From positions 1-60,996 of the IMG/VR virus record IMGVR_UViG_3300026512_000014: a stretch of 60,996 nucleotides of DNA; one strand, written 5' to 3'. The stretch is from a virus. Below, piece by piece: positions 39,961 to 50,901 of this stretch (positions are counted from its first letter, which is position 1; each line of letters starts with the position of its first letter). Under the pieces are notes generated by a model. That model was not told the DNA's origin, searched no databases, and saw nothing but the letters and a program-made list of their open reading frames with translations. Position numbers and translations under genes: made by a program.

Positions 39961-42900
39961 TGGCTAAAGATTTTTGGGATTATTTAGGTGAAACAATATC
40001 AACTGTCGGATTTGGATATGCAGCAGTTAGTTCTGCAAAAAACGTATATAAATCAAAAGAGTTTAAAGAAGCACTAAATAATTTTCAACACTATGTGTCT
40101 GGAGATAAAAAACAAGTAGTTGAAACCATTATAGAAGAGCCAGTAACACAAACTGTTACAAACAAAGCAACAACTAAATCAGCAGAAGATGTCGCTTCTG
40201 TATCAAAGAAAATGATAAATCAACAAAAAGAAATACAAGAAAAATTTATAAGTTTATATGATGACATAGCACGTAGTATGCATAAAGTTAACAGAACGTC
40301 TATGAATATTTTTAAAGAATATATTCCAGAAGACAAAATGCTTATAGAAGAAGAACTACCATATATTAAAAAGTTTCATGAAAAATTTAATGCAAAAGTA
40401 AATGAAAATATACAATCTCTTATTGAAACTAATTTAGAAAGAATAACACTTAATTTAAACTTAACAGAAGACCAAAGGAAAATTATTAAAAAAACAAGTG
40501 ATATTAGAAAAGAAATGTCTCTTATGCAAAAAGGATATTTCATAAAAGATATATATGGAGATGAAGAAGCGGGAAAAGCATTAATTAAACAAGCAGAATC
40601 ATTATTAAAAAAGAAAATAGTAGAAAGTTATAAACTAATTGATATAAAAAATATTGATGATGTTGAAATGTTATCGTCTCAAATACACAAGTCGTTATCA
40701 AATCTTGCAGGGTTATTAAAACCATTATCAGAAGATGATTCGCTTGTTTTTAGAGGTTTGTCAAAAACAAAACTTACAGAAACATTTGACAACATACCTG
40801 AAGTTATATCAAATGTGACAAGAGAAGAAGAACTTAACAAGTTATTTGAAGAAAGACATAATGTTACATTTGCAAACAGAGAACGGTTTAGTAATATAGA
40901 AAATATAATAAGCAAGCGTATTAATTTAAAAAAGATTGAAAAAGACATACAAAAAGGCAAAATGCCAATTAATTATATAGAAAAACAAAAAAAGAAAATG
41001 CTTAAAGATATAAATCAAGAAGTAATAGATATGTATAAGGGTATGTATAACAAAGCCATTGGCAGGCAGCAAAAGGCTTCTGAATATTATAATGCATTAA
41101 TTAAAGGAATTGAAGAAACCTCGTCTCCAGATTTTTCTTTTCAAGTAATCAATAAAGATGATACAAAATTATATATAGAAGATATTAATACATTCCTCGA
41201 TAAATTAAAAGAAAAAACAAAAGTAAGTAAAGATGTTCAAATACAAATAAACAAAGCAAAATCAACTATAAATTATTTTAATGAAATGTATAGAAATACT
41301 AATATAGAAGTTGTACCAGAATTATATTTTGAAACAGAAAAAGGAATTGAATCAATTGCTGGTACCATTAAGTTAAAACAAAAAGGTAAAAACAAGATAT
41401 TTGGCGAAATTGATATTGACATTGCAAACAACAAAGGATTATTAAGACGTGGCGATTCAATATATGTAGAACATCCACTTGCTAAACTATATACAGATGA
41501 TAAAGGAAGAAGAATATATGAAACAGTTTCAAAAGAAGAAGCAATAACACAAAAATTTCAAAGAACTGTAAGTGATTTAATGAGACAGGGTTATACACAG
41601 CAAGAAGCAATCAAAGTCGCATCAGAAGAAGTTAATAAATTTTCTATGTCTACATTAGAATGGATTGCGCCAAGAAGTATATATGATTATTACAAAGATA
41701 TTGAAACACCCGCCGTTAAGATAGCAAAAAGTAATTATAAAATACTTAATCCGGTAACATATGAGCCATATAATTTTTTCAATACAGAACAAATGTATAG
41801 CGAAGAAGGTGTTATTTTAAGAAAGCAAATTGGCTGGAAAAATGGGAAAAAGATATTCAAAGAGATGCCAATTGATTTTGAAAAAGTATATATATCAACA
41901 CCAAGCCAATTATATAAAAGTCTTGTTCCATTAGAAGGAATATACAATGAAACATATGGGTTATATTATAATCCAAACGAATTAAAGATATACAGGAATA
42001 CAGCAGTTGTTAAAAACTTATTATTTGAAGAAGAAAAAGGGTTGTTTAAACCAAAAGTATTCTTTGGTGATTATAATATCAAAACAGAAACAGGCGAAAT
42101 TAATTTATTATCAAAATTACAAGAAACAGCGTCAAAAATAAACGAAGAACAATTTGATAAAGAAACAAGAGAATTTATCAAAAGATTAAGAAAATTGCCC
42201 ATAATATCTGAAGACCAGTCAGCAATATTAAATAAAAATTTAGAAGATATGATTATAGGCAATTATGTATCAATGAAAGATGTTACATTAGAATCATTAA
42301 ATCTTAAGAAGGTATCAACACCAGAAGCACTTGAACTTGGATTTAAAGAAGAATTATTTAAATTATCAAAAGGTGAAAGAATTATAGTCAATAATAAGCC
42401 CTATAAATTGCCATCTGATTTATTTGTTACAAAAGCAATATATGAAGATGTACAAAAAGGTGTAAGAAATAAAATAACAACTGGTGTTTTAGAAGGAATG
42501 TTTGTTACAAATCTTGAAGAAGCATTACCAAAGTTTTTTGGTGTTGGTGGCTACAAGGTGTTAACTCCATTTAAAGTTGACACGGACATAGCAACATTAC
42601 TAATGAAACTTGGTTCAAACTCTGATGCAAGAAAATTTGTAGAAGATTATTTAGCAAAAAATCCAAATGATTTTGAAGGTCTTATAAAAGCAATATCACA
42701 AAATAGACAAATATTATTTGATTTTTCTTCTTATGTTGAAGATATGCCACATATTTTTTCTACTACTAAATCTGTCAAAAGTAATTTAAGAGGTGTTGGA
42801 ACACTATTTGATATATTAAAAAATAGCACAACACCAGAACAAAGAAAAACATTTGAACAATGGATGCAATCATTAGATATTAATGCAGGAACAAAAGCAG

Positions 42901-45530
42901 AATACTATGTCCAGGTGTTAGACAAGATGTTTAAAGATGAGTCTATGATTAAAAATGCACCAAAAATATTTGGACAAAAACTTGGTAATAGAATAGTAGA
43001 ACTTGCAAAAGAATATAAGAATCCAGACGGTGTCAAGAATATTGATTATGTTATGAGTATGACAAGAAAACTTCTTGCCGGTCAATCTGGGACATTAACA
43101 TCAGGTATATTAAACCAGGATATTCTTGTCGGAGACCTCGGAACATTTAACAGAGATGTATTTAGATATCTTGAAGAAAAAGCAAAACTTAATAATAAAT
43201 TTTATGGTAAATTTTTAGATACTCTTGAATCTTCACGTATCATAAACAGAACAAGAAGTCTTCAAACAATACAAGCATTTGCAGATGTTATAAAACAAAA
43301 AGATGCGGCAAATGCGGTTACATTAGATTTGCTTGAAAACAGAATATTATCACCACAAGGTGAAGTAATTGCAAAAGGACAAGCCGTTACAGATATTATA
43401 GAAGGATTGAAAAATTCAAAAAAAGCAGAAGAAAATCTAAAAGCACATAAAGACTTATATAATCTTTTAGAAGAAAAAGGATTTAACACATCTGTATTTA
43501 AAATAAAGAACACAAAAGAAACAAAATTAATGCCAATTCTTGCAGATGAGTTTAACTATCTAAAAGATATATTACAAAAAGGTAAAACAGAAATAGAAAT
43601 AGCAGGTGAAGTTGTATCAGAAGAAAATATAGTTTCAATTGTATCAAAAATTAGGTCATCATCGGCAAGATTTATTAGAGGATTTGCATCAAACAAAAAA
43701 GAATCAGAACAATTATATAATACATTTATACAAAACTTACGTGAATCATTTACATCTAAAAATAATTTAAGTAAGTTAATGTTTGAAGCAAGACCATTGG
43801 AGTCAATGCATGCAACAGCAGTATATGCACCACATTTAAAAACATCTGAATATGTAGAAAAACAAGTAAACAGGCTTGTCGAGACCATACAAAAAAGTGA
43901 CAATGCAGAAGAAATAATAAAACTCGCAGAAGAAGAGGGGTTAAGTTTAAAAGAATTTATAAAATCAAAAGCAGTTGTTGTTAATGCTGACCAATTAGAA
44001 CATGCAATAAGAAAAATACCTAAAGTTGAAAAACCAGACTTTATATTTAGTTTAATGACAAGATATCCAGTAGGTTCACCACAATCATTACAAACACACT
44101 TTGTTATAGGTGCACCAAAAGATATTATAGAAGAAGGAAGAGTTGCATTTTTGTCAAGAGCATCAATGAGTGCAGCATATGGTGATTATGATGGAGACAC
44201 ATTGCATTTTGTATTCACCAATATATCAAAAAATGAAGCAGAAAAAGGCGCATTAAATGATGCTGTTAAGTCATTAATAGACGAACATGTATTAAATAAA
44301 TCATTTGAAAAAGTACAAGAAAAAGTTAACAAAGGTATATCTGATGTCTTGGCAATGAAAGTTGCAGATGGTGGAACTATAACTGATGTTACAAAAGTAT
44401 TAAACGAACAGAAAATAACAGAAAAGGTATTAATAGGAAATATAACAAATATCATTAATAGAATATTTATAGCATCATCATATGGTACCAAAGATGCATC
44501 TCCATATGTTACGTCACAAATATTACATACTATTATGGAAAGAATTATTAAATCTAAAAAGAATATTTCAAATACAGAACAAATAGGTGAAATAACTAAA
44601 AATCTTTATCAAGTTCTTGATAAAATGTTAAGCGAAGGCACTTCTCCCGAACTACAAGATTCATTGTACAAGAACTTATCAAAATTTTTTGAGATGGCTG
44701 AATTTAAAAACACAACAAGCAAAGAAAACACAGAGTTAATGAGTGCATTTATAAATAGTTTAAAAGATTTAACAAAAACACAAGCACTCAATGACGACAT
44801 GTTAAATTATGTTAATAATCTTATAGGCGAACTTGAAAATGCAAAAACAGGAAGCGCAGATTATGTTGCAAAATTGTTAACAGAACATATATCAAATAAT
44901 ATAGACAAATCAAGAGAAGATATACAAAATTATATAAATATGTCAACCAAAAGAGTTCCAGAAACACCATTAGACCCAGCGGGTGTAAGAGCCCAAAAAG
45001 AAAGAATTAATGCAGAAAAGAGAGCGGCCGCTGCAAACATGTCAAATGATGCAGCAAGAGCAGCAGAGGAGGCAGCAGAAACAACAAAGAATACAGCAAA
45101 ACAAGCAACAAGAGTTGCTGAAGAAGCAAAAACAACACAAAGAGTAGTTGAGCAATCTTATAAACTCGGTGAAGATGTTATGAAACCATTATATAAGGCA
45201 ATATCTAAATCTGGATTTCTTAAAAAATCAATGTATGTTGGCCTTGGGATACTCGGCTATGAGGTTGCCAAAAATGTTATGACCGGTTGGGGACAAGATA
45301 AATTTGAAATACCAATTGCTGCAAAATCTGCATCTGAAATTGACCCATCATTAACAGATAATTATGATGTTATACATGTTGGTAATCCAACATTTGATAT
45401 TCATCTTGATAGTATCATAGATACAATATCATCTAAACGTGGTATAATGAAATTCGTGAATGGATTAACCGGTGAAGATTCTGTAAAAGTTACATTATAT
45501 GATAAACGTAATAATAGGAGATATATTTAA
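39960..45530 (+). CDS. Virion-module RNA polymerase (double-psi beta-barrel type, 1856 aa)
   Basis: GDYDGDTLHF has the three catalytic Asp at 1409, 1411 and 1413. About 40 residues upstream RYPVG (R1368, P1370) aligns with the NRxP motif of cellular beta', and the segment between (THFVIGAPKD, then VAFLSRASMSAAY) fits the barrel. The same arrangement occurs in crAss-like virion polymerases. The N-terminal 1200 residues are mostly helical without a clear match. The C terminus has an Ala-rich coiled coil, then a hydrophobic segment near 1755-1770 (MYVGLGILGYEVAK) and a basic end. It sits among tail genes, so is probably packaged and injected to transcribe early genes. Distinct from the polymerase at 2472-5747. 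Confidence 0.8.
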   Translation: MAKDFWDYLGETISTVGFGYAAVSSAKNVYKSKEFKEALNNFQHYVSGDKKQVVETIIEEPVTQTVTNKATTKSAEDVASVSKKMINQQKEIQEKFISLYDDIARSMHKVNRTSMNIFKEYIPEDKMLIEEELPYIKKFHEKFNAKVNENIQSLIETNLERITLNLNLTEDQRKIIKKTSDIRKEMSLMQKGYFIKDIYGDEEAGKALIKQAESLLKKKIVESYKLIDIKNIDDVEMLSSQIHKSLSNLAGLLKPLSEDDSLVFRGLSKTKLTETFDNIPEVISNVTREEELNKLFEERHNVTFANRERFSNIENIISKRINLKKIEKDIQKGKMPINYIEKQKKKMLKDINQEVIDMYKGMYNKAIGRQQKASEYYNALIKGIEETSSPDFSFQVINKDDTKLYIEDINTFLDKLKEKTKVSKDVQIQINKAKSTINYFNEMYRNTNIEVVPELYFETEKGIESIAGTIKLKQKGKNKIFGEIDIDIANNKGLLRRGDSIYVEHPLAKLYTDDKGRRIYETVSKEEAITQKFQRTVSDLMRQGYTQQEAIKVASEEVNKFSMSTLEWIAPRSIYDYYKDIETPAVKIAKSNYKILNPVTYEPYNFFNTEQMYSEEGVILRKQIGWKNGKKIFKEMPIDFEKVYISTPSQLYKSLVPLEGIYNETYGLYYNPNELKIYRNTAVVKNLLFEEEKGLFKPKVFFGDYNIKTETGEINLLSKLQETASKINEEQFDKETREFIKRLRKLPIISEDQSAILNKNLEDMIIGNYVSMKDVTLESLNLKKVSTPEALELGFKEELFKLSKGERIIVNNKPYKLPSDLFVTKAIYEDVQKGVRNKITTGVLEGMFVTNLEEALPKFFGVGGYKVLTPFKVDTDIATLLMKLGSNSDARKFVEDYLAKNPNDFEGLIKAISQNRQILFDFSSYVEDMPHIFSTTKSVKSNLRGVGTLFDILKNSTTPEQRKTFEQWMQSLDINAGTKAEYYVQVLDKMFKDESMIKNAPKIFGQKLGNRIVELAKEYKNPDGVKNIDYVMSMTRKLLAGQSGTLTSGILNQDILVGDLGTFNRDVFRYLEEKAKLNNKFYGKFLDTLESSRIINRTRSLQTIQAFADVIKQKDAANAVTLDLLENRILSPQGEVIAKGQAVTDIIEGLKNSKKAEENLKAHKDLYNLLEEKGFNTSVFKIKNTKETKLMPILADEFNYLKDILQKGKTEIEIAGEVVSEENIVSIVSKIRSSSARFIRGFASNKKESEQLYNTFIQNLRESFTSKNNLSKLMFEARPLESMHATAVYAPHLKTSEYVEKQVNRLVETIQKSDNAEEIIKLAEEEGLSLKEFIKSKAVVVNADQLEHAIRKIPKVEKPDFIFSLMTRYPVGSPQSLQTHFVIGAPKDIIEEGRVAFLSRASMSAAYGDYDGDTLHFVFTNISKNEAEKGALNDAVKSLIDEHVLNKSFEKVQEKVNKGISDVLAMKVADGGTITDVTKVLNEQKITEKVLIGNITNIINRIFIASSYGTKDASPYVTSQILHTIMERIIKSKKNISNTEQIGEITKNLYQVLDKMLSEGTSPELQDSLYKNLSKFFEMAEFKNTTSKENTELMSAFINSLKDLTKTQALNDDMLNYVNNLIGELENAKTGSADYVAKLLTEHISNNIDKSREDIQNYINMSTKRVPETPLDPAGVRAQKERINAEKRAAAANMSNDAARAAEEAAETTKNTAKQATRVAEEAKTTQRVVEQSYKLGEDVMKPLYKAISKSGFLKKSMYVGLGILGYEVAKNVMTGWGQDKFEIPIAAKSASEIDPSLTDNYDVIHVGNPTFDIHLDSIIDTISSKRGIMKFVNGLTGEDSVKVTLYDKRNNRRYI

Positions 45531-48500
45531 TGTATTTACAAATTAATAATATAAAACTAAATTTACCGCCAGAGGCAATTGCAATACAAGACCATTCTGA
45601 TATAGATATAAAACCATCTTTATTTAAATTGCCAAATATATCTCAAGCAGGGACAGTTAAAAAGAAAATCATTATCACAACTAAAATAGGCCCCTCATTA
45701 TCAGAAGCACATGGGAGGCATCAATTTCAACAATTATTTAACATGCTTGCTACAATGCCGTTTGTATATATACAAAATGAATATATAGCAAAAACAATAG
45801 ATGTTAATAACCCAAACATGTTTTATTTATGCGGTGTTGACGATGTAAATTTTGTATTTGAGAATAATTATGTAGAAGTTTCAATGACATTCACATTAAT
45901 ACATAGTAAGTTTTATTATAATTTTGATGATACTGATTTATATAAATTTATAGACAAAGATGGTAATTATACTCCTGTACCATTTAATGTTGATTATTAT
46001 CCGTTCCACGGCAATAGATATTTCGGAAAATACAATGAAGAAAATTATTTAACAAAAATACATATACCATATGATGTAAACATAATATATGAAACAATTA
46101 CAAATGACACAAAAGTAGATGAATTATTGGATAAACTTAAAAAAGAACACCCAGCGTTATATTCTGTACTTAAAAAATATAGAGAAACAGTAATAGAAGA
46201 AGACACAGAAGATATTGAAAAAGTAAACAAGACATACACATATAAAACAAAAAACAAAACATATAAATTAAAAACACCTGCTGAATTATTTATAGAAAAA
46301 TTTTATTCATTAAAAAAATATCTCGGACAGTTAACAAAGCCAATTTATAAAATTAAAACATTTACATTTGGCAACGATATAATTAAAAGATATGACAAAG
46401 TAAATTCAATAGTAATAAGAATACATCATAATAACATTTATCATAGAATATCAGGATTAACCACCCCTATATTACAAAATATGGGAGAGCCAGAAATTAC
46501 TGTACAAATGAATATTATGTTAACACAAGATGAAGAACATAATATATCTAATATAAATCTCACTTCATATATAGATAAATATATTGCATTATACAATTCA
46601 AAAGAAACAATAAACAAAAAAAGATTATTATCAATTGATAATAAAATACTTGACGCAATTAATTTAAAGTCATTTGTTGTTTTAGATTATATAACATCTA
46701 CAACTAATTCTCCACATTCAAGATTATTAAAACTTAATTTATTATATCAAAGAGAAGAAGATGACATGTTTCTGAAATACGAAGGTGAGGGATTAAACAG
46801 GCCCACATATAAAGACTGGCAAGAAGAAGTTTTTAATGATATAATACAATCATTAAGTGACATAGCAAGAGGTAAGAAGAAGTCAAAAGTTTTGACATCA
46901 AATGAAGCAATAAGTATATTTACAGCATGGACAAAAACAAAATTTATAAATATTATGTTATCTGAAATGTTTTTTCTTGATTATAATGAAAAGGAACAGT
47001 TATTAAGAGAATTGTATAAAAGAAAAGTACCAATACAAGAATTAATTGACAACGAAGATTTAACAAAAGATATAAGACCAATAGCAAACTCACCAATAAG
47101 ACCTGACATTATGCTCGGCGCACCATTGAAATCTCCGAATTATTATCTTAATATGGAACATAATATTTTACCTAAATTGTCAAAAAGACTCGAGACATAT
47201 GTACAATCATTAAATGACTATTTTGGTGGATATTATAAAGCATTTAGCGATTTTACATTTAATCAAATAGATAAATTTATTGATGTTGTAGACACCTCTA
47301 TTCAAAACAAGGGTGTGGTTAAAAATATATATAAAAAACAAATGTCTGATGCATTAAAATTAAATCAATCAATAAACAACATAAGAGAAATAACACACAC
47401 AATGCCATCAAAACATAATACCACTATAAAAAAGAACGTACATAACGAAGAAGAAAATCAAAAATATGTTGTAAAACCATCAAAAGAAAATCAAAATGCA
47501 CTTGATAAAAAAGCAATAAATGATATAGCAATGAAAACAATTAAAGACTATTTGTATAAATCGTTTCAACTTGGTAACAATAAATTTTATCCAGGTGTTA
47601 AAGTCTTTTTTATAGAAGATAATTCAAGAACATTTATGGGAGATATTAATCCTGTTAGTGGTAGAAGTGAATTTGCTGATGCAGATAGATACTTTTCAAG
47701 TTATAGGGTTCTTGGAGTGTCTGTTCATAAAGATAAATATAAACCTGATGATAATGCAATTATCTATTTTTATAATCCAGCGGTATACACACAGGCATAT
47801 AAAGATGATTCAAAACCTGCATATATAAACACAGAAGACAATATAGAACAGAAATTTCTTATTATGCCTGGTACCAAAGTTCAAATTTGGATGGGATATG
47901 GTAATAATCCTGATAATTATACTTTAATATTTAATGGAGTTATAACCGGTGCAGATGCGAATACAGCAGATGAAGTGATGGCACAAAATGGAATTAGAAG
48001 ATTATTAGCACAAGGTTATGGTAGAGAATTACTTAATCCTATAAACGAAGACATAGGCGAAGACTTAATAGCAACATTTGATACAGTATATGATTTACAA
48101 AAAGCAATATTATCATCACCAGATTGTCCACATCTTGGATATTATGATGTATATGGCTCATATACGTCAAGATATAAATGGGATTGGTTGCATGTTAAAA
48201 GATTACCAGCAGGTGCAGAAGATAATATATATTACACAAAAGAAGAATTAAAATTGTTAGACAGTTTTGGCTTGTTTAAATTTAGTACTGATGATACTGT
48301 TGATACATATGTTTACACTGGGCAAACAAAATGGGAAATGCTTGCTTCTATATTATATAGATTTCCATCAAAAGTACATGCTGTTTTACCATATGGAGAC
48401 AGGGCAACATATTATTTTGGCCCACGATTTGGTTATTATTTTTCAAGGCCACCAAAGAATAAATTAGAAGTTATTCTTAAAGAAGCCTTTAATAAAACAT

Positions 48501-49621
48501 ATAGTAGTAATATATTTGAATTTGGCCCAAAAACGTATGATGAAAAACATCAAGAAGGATGGTTTTTTGATAGAACGCCATTCTCATCAACAGAATATAT
48601 TACAATGTTTGCACAATATTCAGGATTTTCAGATGATATTATACAACCGTTTGCAAAAATGCATATTATAGATAGCAACATTAATTTAATAGCAAATGCG
48701 ATAACAATTGATGATAATCCTGTGTATACAAAGGTTAATATAAGATATGACGGGGAAGTTGACCCCAAAACAATGGTCGCAAAAACAGAAGAAAAGTTAA
48801 CAGTAAAATTACATGATGCAATCCCTGATGAATATATTCGTGTTGCAGATTTTCCTGCATATAATTGTAGAAGTGAATTTTATGCAAAAAGATTTGCGTC
48901 AAAATTCTTTATAGATAGTTTAAATAAAATGTATTCTGGCAAAGTGATAACAATAGGCGACCCAACAATAAAACCACATGATATAATCTTTTTATCAGAT
49001 GATAAAACAAATATGTACGGTTTCTTTGAGGTTAGAGAAGTTCTTCATATTATTGATGCAGAAATGGGATTTATAACTGTTATAACACCAGGATTTTTAA
49101 CAATGGCAAACGATTTTTATACCGGTGATGTAATAGGTGCAAATATAATATCATTTTTATTTGGCGTAGAAAATGCAAACTGGATTGCTAATTTAATTTT
49201 AGGATTTATGGGATTAACAGATAAATTTAAATCAATGTTCCCAAATCTTTCTGAAACAAAACTTGATGTAGACAGTGCCATTGCAAAGTTTTCTGGGATA
49301 GGCGCATTGCTTGATTTCTTTTCAAATGACTGGTTGTTTAATTTTAAAAGATATTATGATAAAACAGGATTCTCAAGATATCCATTTGCAACAACCATAA
49401 ATATAACAGGCATACCTATATTTATGATGCCATTATTTTATGATGGTACCCCATATTTATCAGGCGTACTTGGTCCTGCTGATTTTTATTTATGGTCTAC
49501 AATTGGTTCAAAAGAAATGCTTGATAATGTAACAAAATATAGATATACAAAGGAAACATCTGGAAGATTAACATTCTTTGAATGGTCACATGATGAATTA
49601 GAGGAGTTCTATAATGACTAA
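45530..49621 (+). CDS. Large baseplate/tail hub candidate (1363 aa)
   Basis: Follows the virion polymerase by a one-base overlap. The N-terminal 150 residues are a beta-rich domain (MYLQINNIKLNLPPEAIAIQ; KIGPSLSEAHGRHQFQQLF) like tail proteins that bind the tape measure. From about 690 there is a hub-like region (VKVFFIEDNSRTFMGDINP, IWMGYGNNPDNYTLIFNGVI, ITGADANTADEVM), and from 1080 more beta-rich sequence (NLIANAITIDDNPVYTKVNI). The gp27/VgrG-like resemblance is by pattern only. It probably forms the centre of the baseplate. Confidence 0.6.
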   Translation: MYLQINNIKLNLPPEAIAIQDHSDIDIKPSLFKLPNISQAGTVKKKIIITTKIGPSLSEAHGRHQFQQLFNMLATMPFVYIQNEYIAKTIDVNNPNMFYLCGVDDVNFVFENNYVEVSMTFTLIHSKFYYNFDDTDLYKFIDKDGNYTPVPFNVDYYPFHGNRYFGKYNEENYLTKIHIPYDVNIIYETITNDTKVDELLDKLKKEHPALYSVLKKYRETVIEEDTEDIEKVNKTYTYKTKNKTYKLKTPAELFIEKFYSLKKYLGQLTKPIYKIKTFTFGNDIIKRYDKVNSIVIRIHHNNIYHRISGLTTPILQNMGEPEITVQMNIMLTQDEEHNISNINLTSYIDKYIALYNSKETINKKRLLSIDNKILDAINLKSFVVLDYITSTTNSPHSRLLKLNLLYQREEDDMFLKYEGEGLNRPTYKDWQEEVFNDIIQSLSDIARGKKKSKVLTSNEAISIFTAWTKTKFINIMLSEMFFLDYNEKEQLLRELYKRKVPIQELIDNEDLTKDIRPIANSPIRPDIMLGAPLKSPNYYLNMEHNILPKLSKRLETYVQSLNDYFGGYYKAFSDFTFNQIDKFIDVVDTSIQNKGVVKNIYKKQMSDALKLNQSINNIREITHTMPSKHNTTIKKNVHNEEENQKYVVKPSKENQNALDKKAINDIAMKTIKDYLYKSFQLGNNKFYPGVKVFFIEDNSRTFMGDINPVSGRSEFADADRYFSSYRVLGVSVHKDKYKPDDNAIIYFYNPAVYTQAYKDDSKPAYINTEDNIEQKFLIMPGTKVQIWMGYGNNPDNYTLIFNGVITGADANTADEVMAQNGIRRLLAQGYGRELLNPINEDIGEDLIATFDTVYDLQKAILSSPDCPHLGYYDVYGSYTSRYKWDWLHVKRLPAGAEDNIYYTKEELKLLDSFGLFKFSTDDTVDTYVYTGQTKWEMLASILYRFPSKVHAVLPYGDRATYYFGPRFGYYFSRPPKNKLEVILKEAFNKTYSSNIFEFGPKTYDEKHQEGWFFDRTPFSSTEYITMFAQYSGFSDDIIQPFAKMHIIDSNINLIANAITIDDNPVYTKVNIRYDGEVDPKTMVAKTEEKLTVKLHDAIPDEYIRVADFPAYNCRSEFYAKRFASKFFIDSLNKMYSGKVITIGDPTIKPHDIIFLSDDKTNMYGFFEVREVLHIIDAEMGFITVITPGFLTMANDFYTGDVIGANIISFLFGVENANWIANLILGFMGLTDKFKSMFPNLSETKLDVDSAIAKFSGIGALLDFFSNDWLFNFKRYYDKTGFSRYPFATTINITGIPIFMMPLFYDGTPYLSGVLGPADFYLWSTIGSKEMLDNVTKYRYTKETSGRLTFFEWSHDELEEFYND

Positions 49622-50087
49622 AACCCTAAATGAACATATTAATGAAATAAAAAATGAACTCAAAGATGCGGTGTTAAGATTAAAACAAAATATAGAATCA
49701 ACACATAGTATAAAAATATATGGCACAGTTTGGAAGGTGATTATAGAGCAAGGACAACCAATTAGAGTACTCGTAGAAGTGACAGACCAATATAGACCAA
49801 ATACACTCCCTGAAGGTGTTACATATCTATTTGGTGCACCAATGGAAAAACCATTAAAAGGCGCAATTATAGAATTACTTGAAAGTCCTGAATATTTAAA
49901 TCATACGTTTGGGGCAAATTGGGAAGATATATTAGTTGGACACCCTGTATCAATATTTTATAAAAGAGGCAAAATTAATACAGCAAAAGCAAAACTTGAA
50001 CCAAAGCCTGGGACAATGATAGACTTAGGATGGGCATATAAACCAGAATCTTGTCCAAAGCAAATAGGCAAATATGGAGGATTTTAA
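49614..50087 (+). CDS. Baseplate-module protein (157 aa)
   Basis: Overlaps the hub gene by eight bases. A helical start (NEIKNELKDAVLRLKQNIES) is followed by a compact beta domain (YGTVWKVIIEQGQPIRVLVE), possibly an OB-like fold, and a Pro/Gly-rich end. Position between hub and the next baseplate genes suggests a hub-associated or spike-linked protein. Function not assigned. Confidence 0.65.
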   Translation: MTKTLNEHINEIKNELKDAVLRLKQNIESTHSIKIYGTVWKVIIEQGQPIRVLVEVTDQYRPNTLPEGVTYLFGAPMEKPLKGAIIELLESPEYLNHTFGANWEDILVGHPVSIFYKRGKINTAKAKLEPKPGTMIDLGWAYKPESCPKQIGKYGGF

Positions 50088-50482
50088 TGGCTGGTCATTA
50101 TACAGAAGAATTTAAAAAAGAATATGAAAAAAAACAAAATAAAAGAACTCAACCTGAAAAAGGGAAACTATTAAAATATTCTAATACGTCAAAAGCATAT
50201 ATTCTTGCAACAGATAATGCAGTTGAAGTTGTTGCAGATAATAATGGGTTATATATAACCCAAGATGCAGGAACAATATTCAGTGGACCAATAGGATATA
50301 CAGAACCATGGAATAGAATGAAATTTGCAGGTACATATAGAGGAAACCCAATGGTGCATTCTAATTTGCCAAGTACAATAAATACTCCAATCCCTTTATT
50401 TGTATGGGATTTTCCTTATGAAAATATAAAAGCACTTTATATTAACGAAATAGTAAAAACAGTTATTGGGGGATTATTATGA
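50087..50482 (+). CDS. Baseplate-module protein (131 aa)
   Basis: I place the start at ATG 50087, in the TAATG overlap with the preceding stop and after TGGAGG, rather than the upstream ATG at 50051. The product (MAGHYTEEFKKEYEKKQNK) has a basic helical N terminus and a beta body (VEVVADNNGLYITQDAGTIF). No family recognised; likely a small baseplate protein. Confidence 0.65.
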   Translation: MAGHYTEEFKKEYEKKQNKRTQPEKGKLLKYSNTSKAYILATDNAVEVVADNNGLYITQDAGTIFSGPIGYTEPWNRMKFAGTYRGNPMVHSNLPSTINTPIPLFVWDFPYENIKALYINEIVKTVIGGLL

Positions 50483-50877
50483 CAGATATTTATATAAATA
50501 ACACAGGTGATTTAAAGATATCTAACACGGGTGATATACAACTTGTTACAGATGAAAATGAGTTAATGCAACAATTATATATAGCAATAAATGAAGATAT
50601 AAAACATGCTCCTATTACAGTTTATGATACAAATCTTTCTATGTTTGAAGGCGAAATAATAGATGATAACATAATAGAATATATTAAAACAAAAATTACT
50701 AATGCTGTTAAAACAATTTCACGTAATTTTAAAACAGATATAACACATTTTATTTCAAATAATAATAATAATTTGTATTTAAATATATTAATTCAAGATA
50801 TATCAAAAAATAATAAACAGTACAAAATTCTTATAAGAATTACAAGTGATAATGTATATATCACTAATCAAACTTGA
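50479..50877 (+). CDS. Baseplate wedge protein of the gp25/XkdS-like type
   Basis: 132 aa in an ATGA overlap with its neighbour. The pattern (YINNTGDLKISNTGDIQLVT, then ELMQQLYIAINEDI, and a C-terminal alpha/beta half) is that of the small wedge protein encoded next to baseplate J in contractile phages. The link to that family rests on the combination of sequence pattern and position. Confidence 0.7.
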   Translation: MTDIYINNTGDLKISNTGDIQLVTDENELMQQLYIAINEDIKHAPITVYDTNLSMFEGEIIDDNIIEYIKTKITNAVKTISRNFKTDITHFISNNNNNLYLNILIQDISKNNKQYKILIRITSDNVYITNQT

Positions 50878-50901
50878 TAATATATTGACGAGGAGTTAAT
50901 T

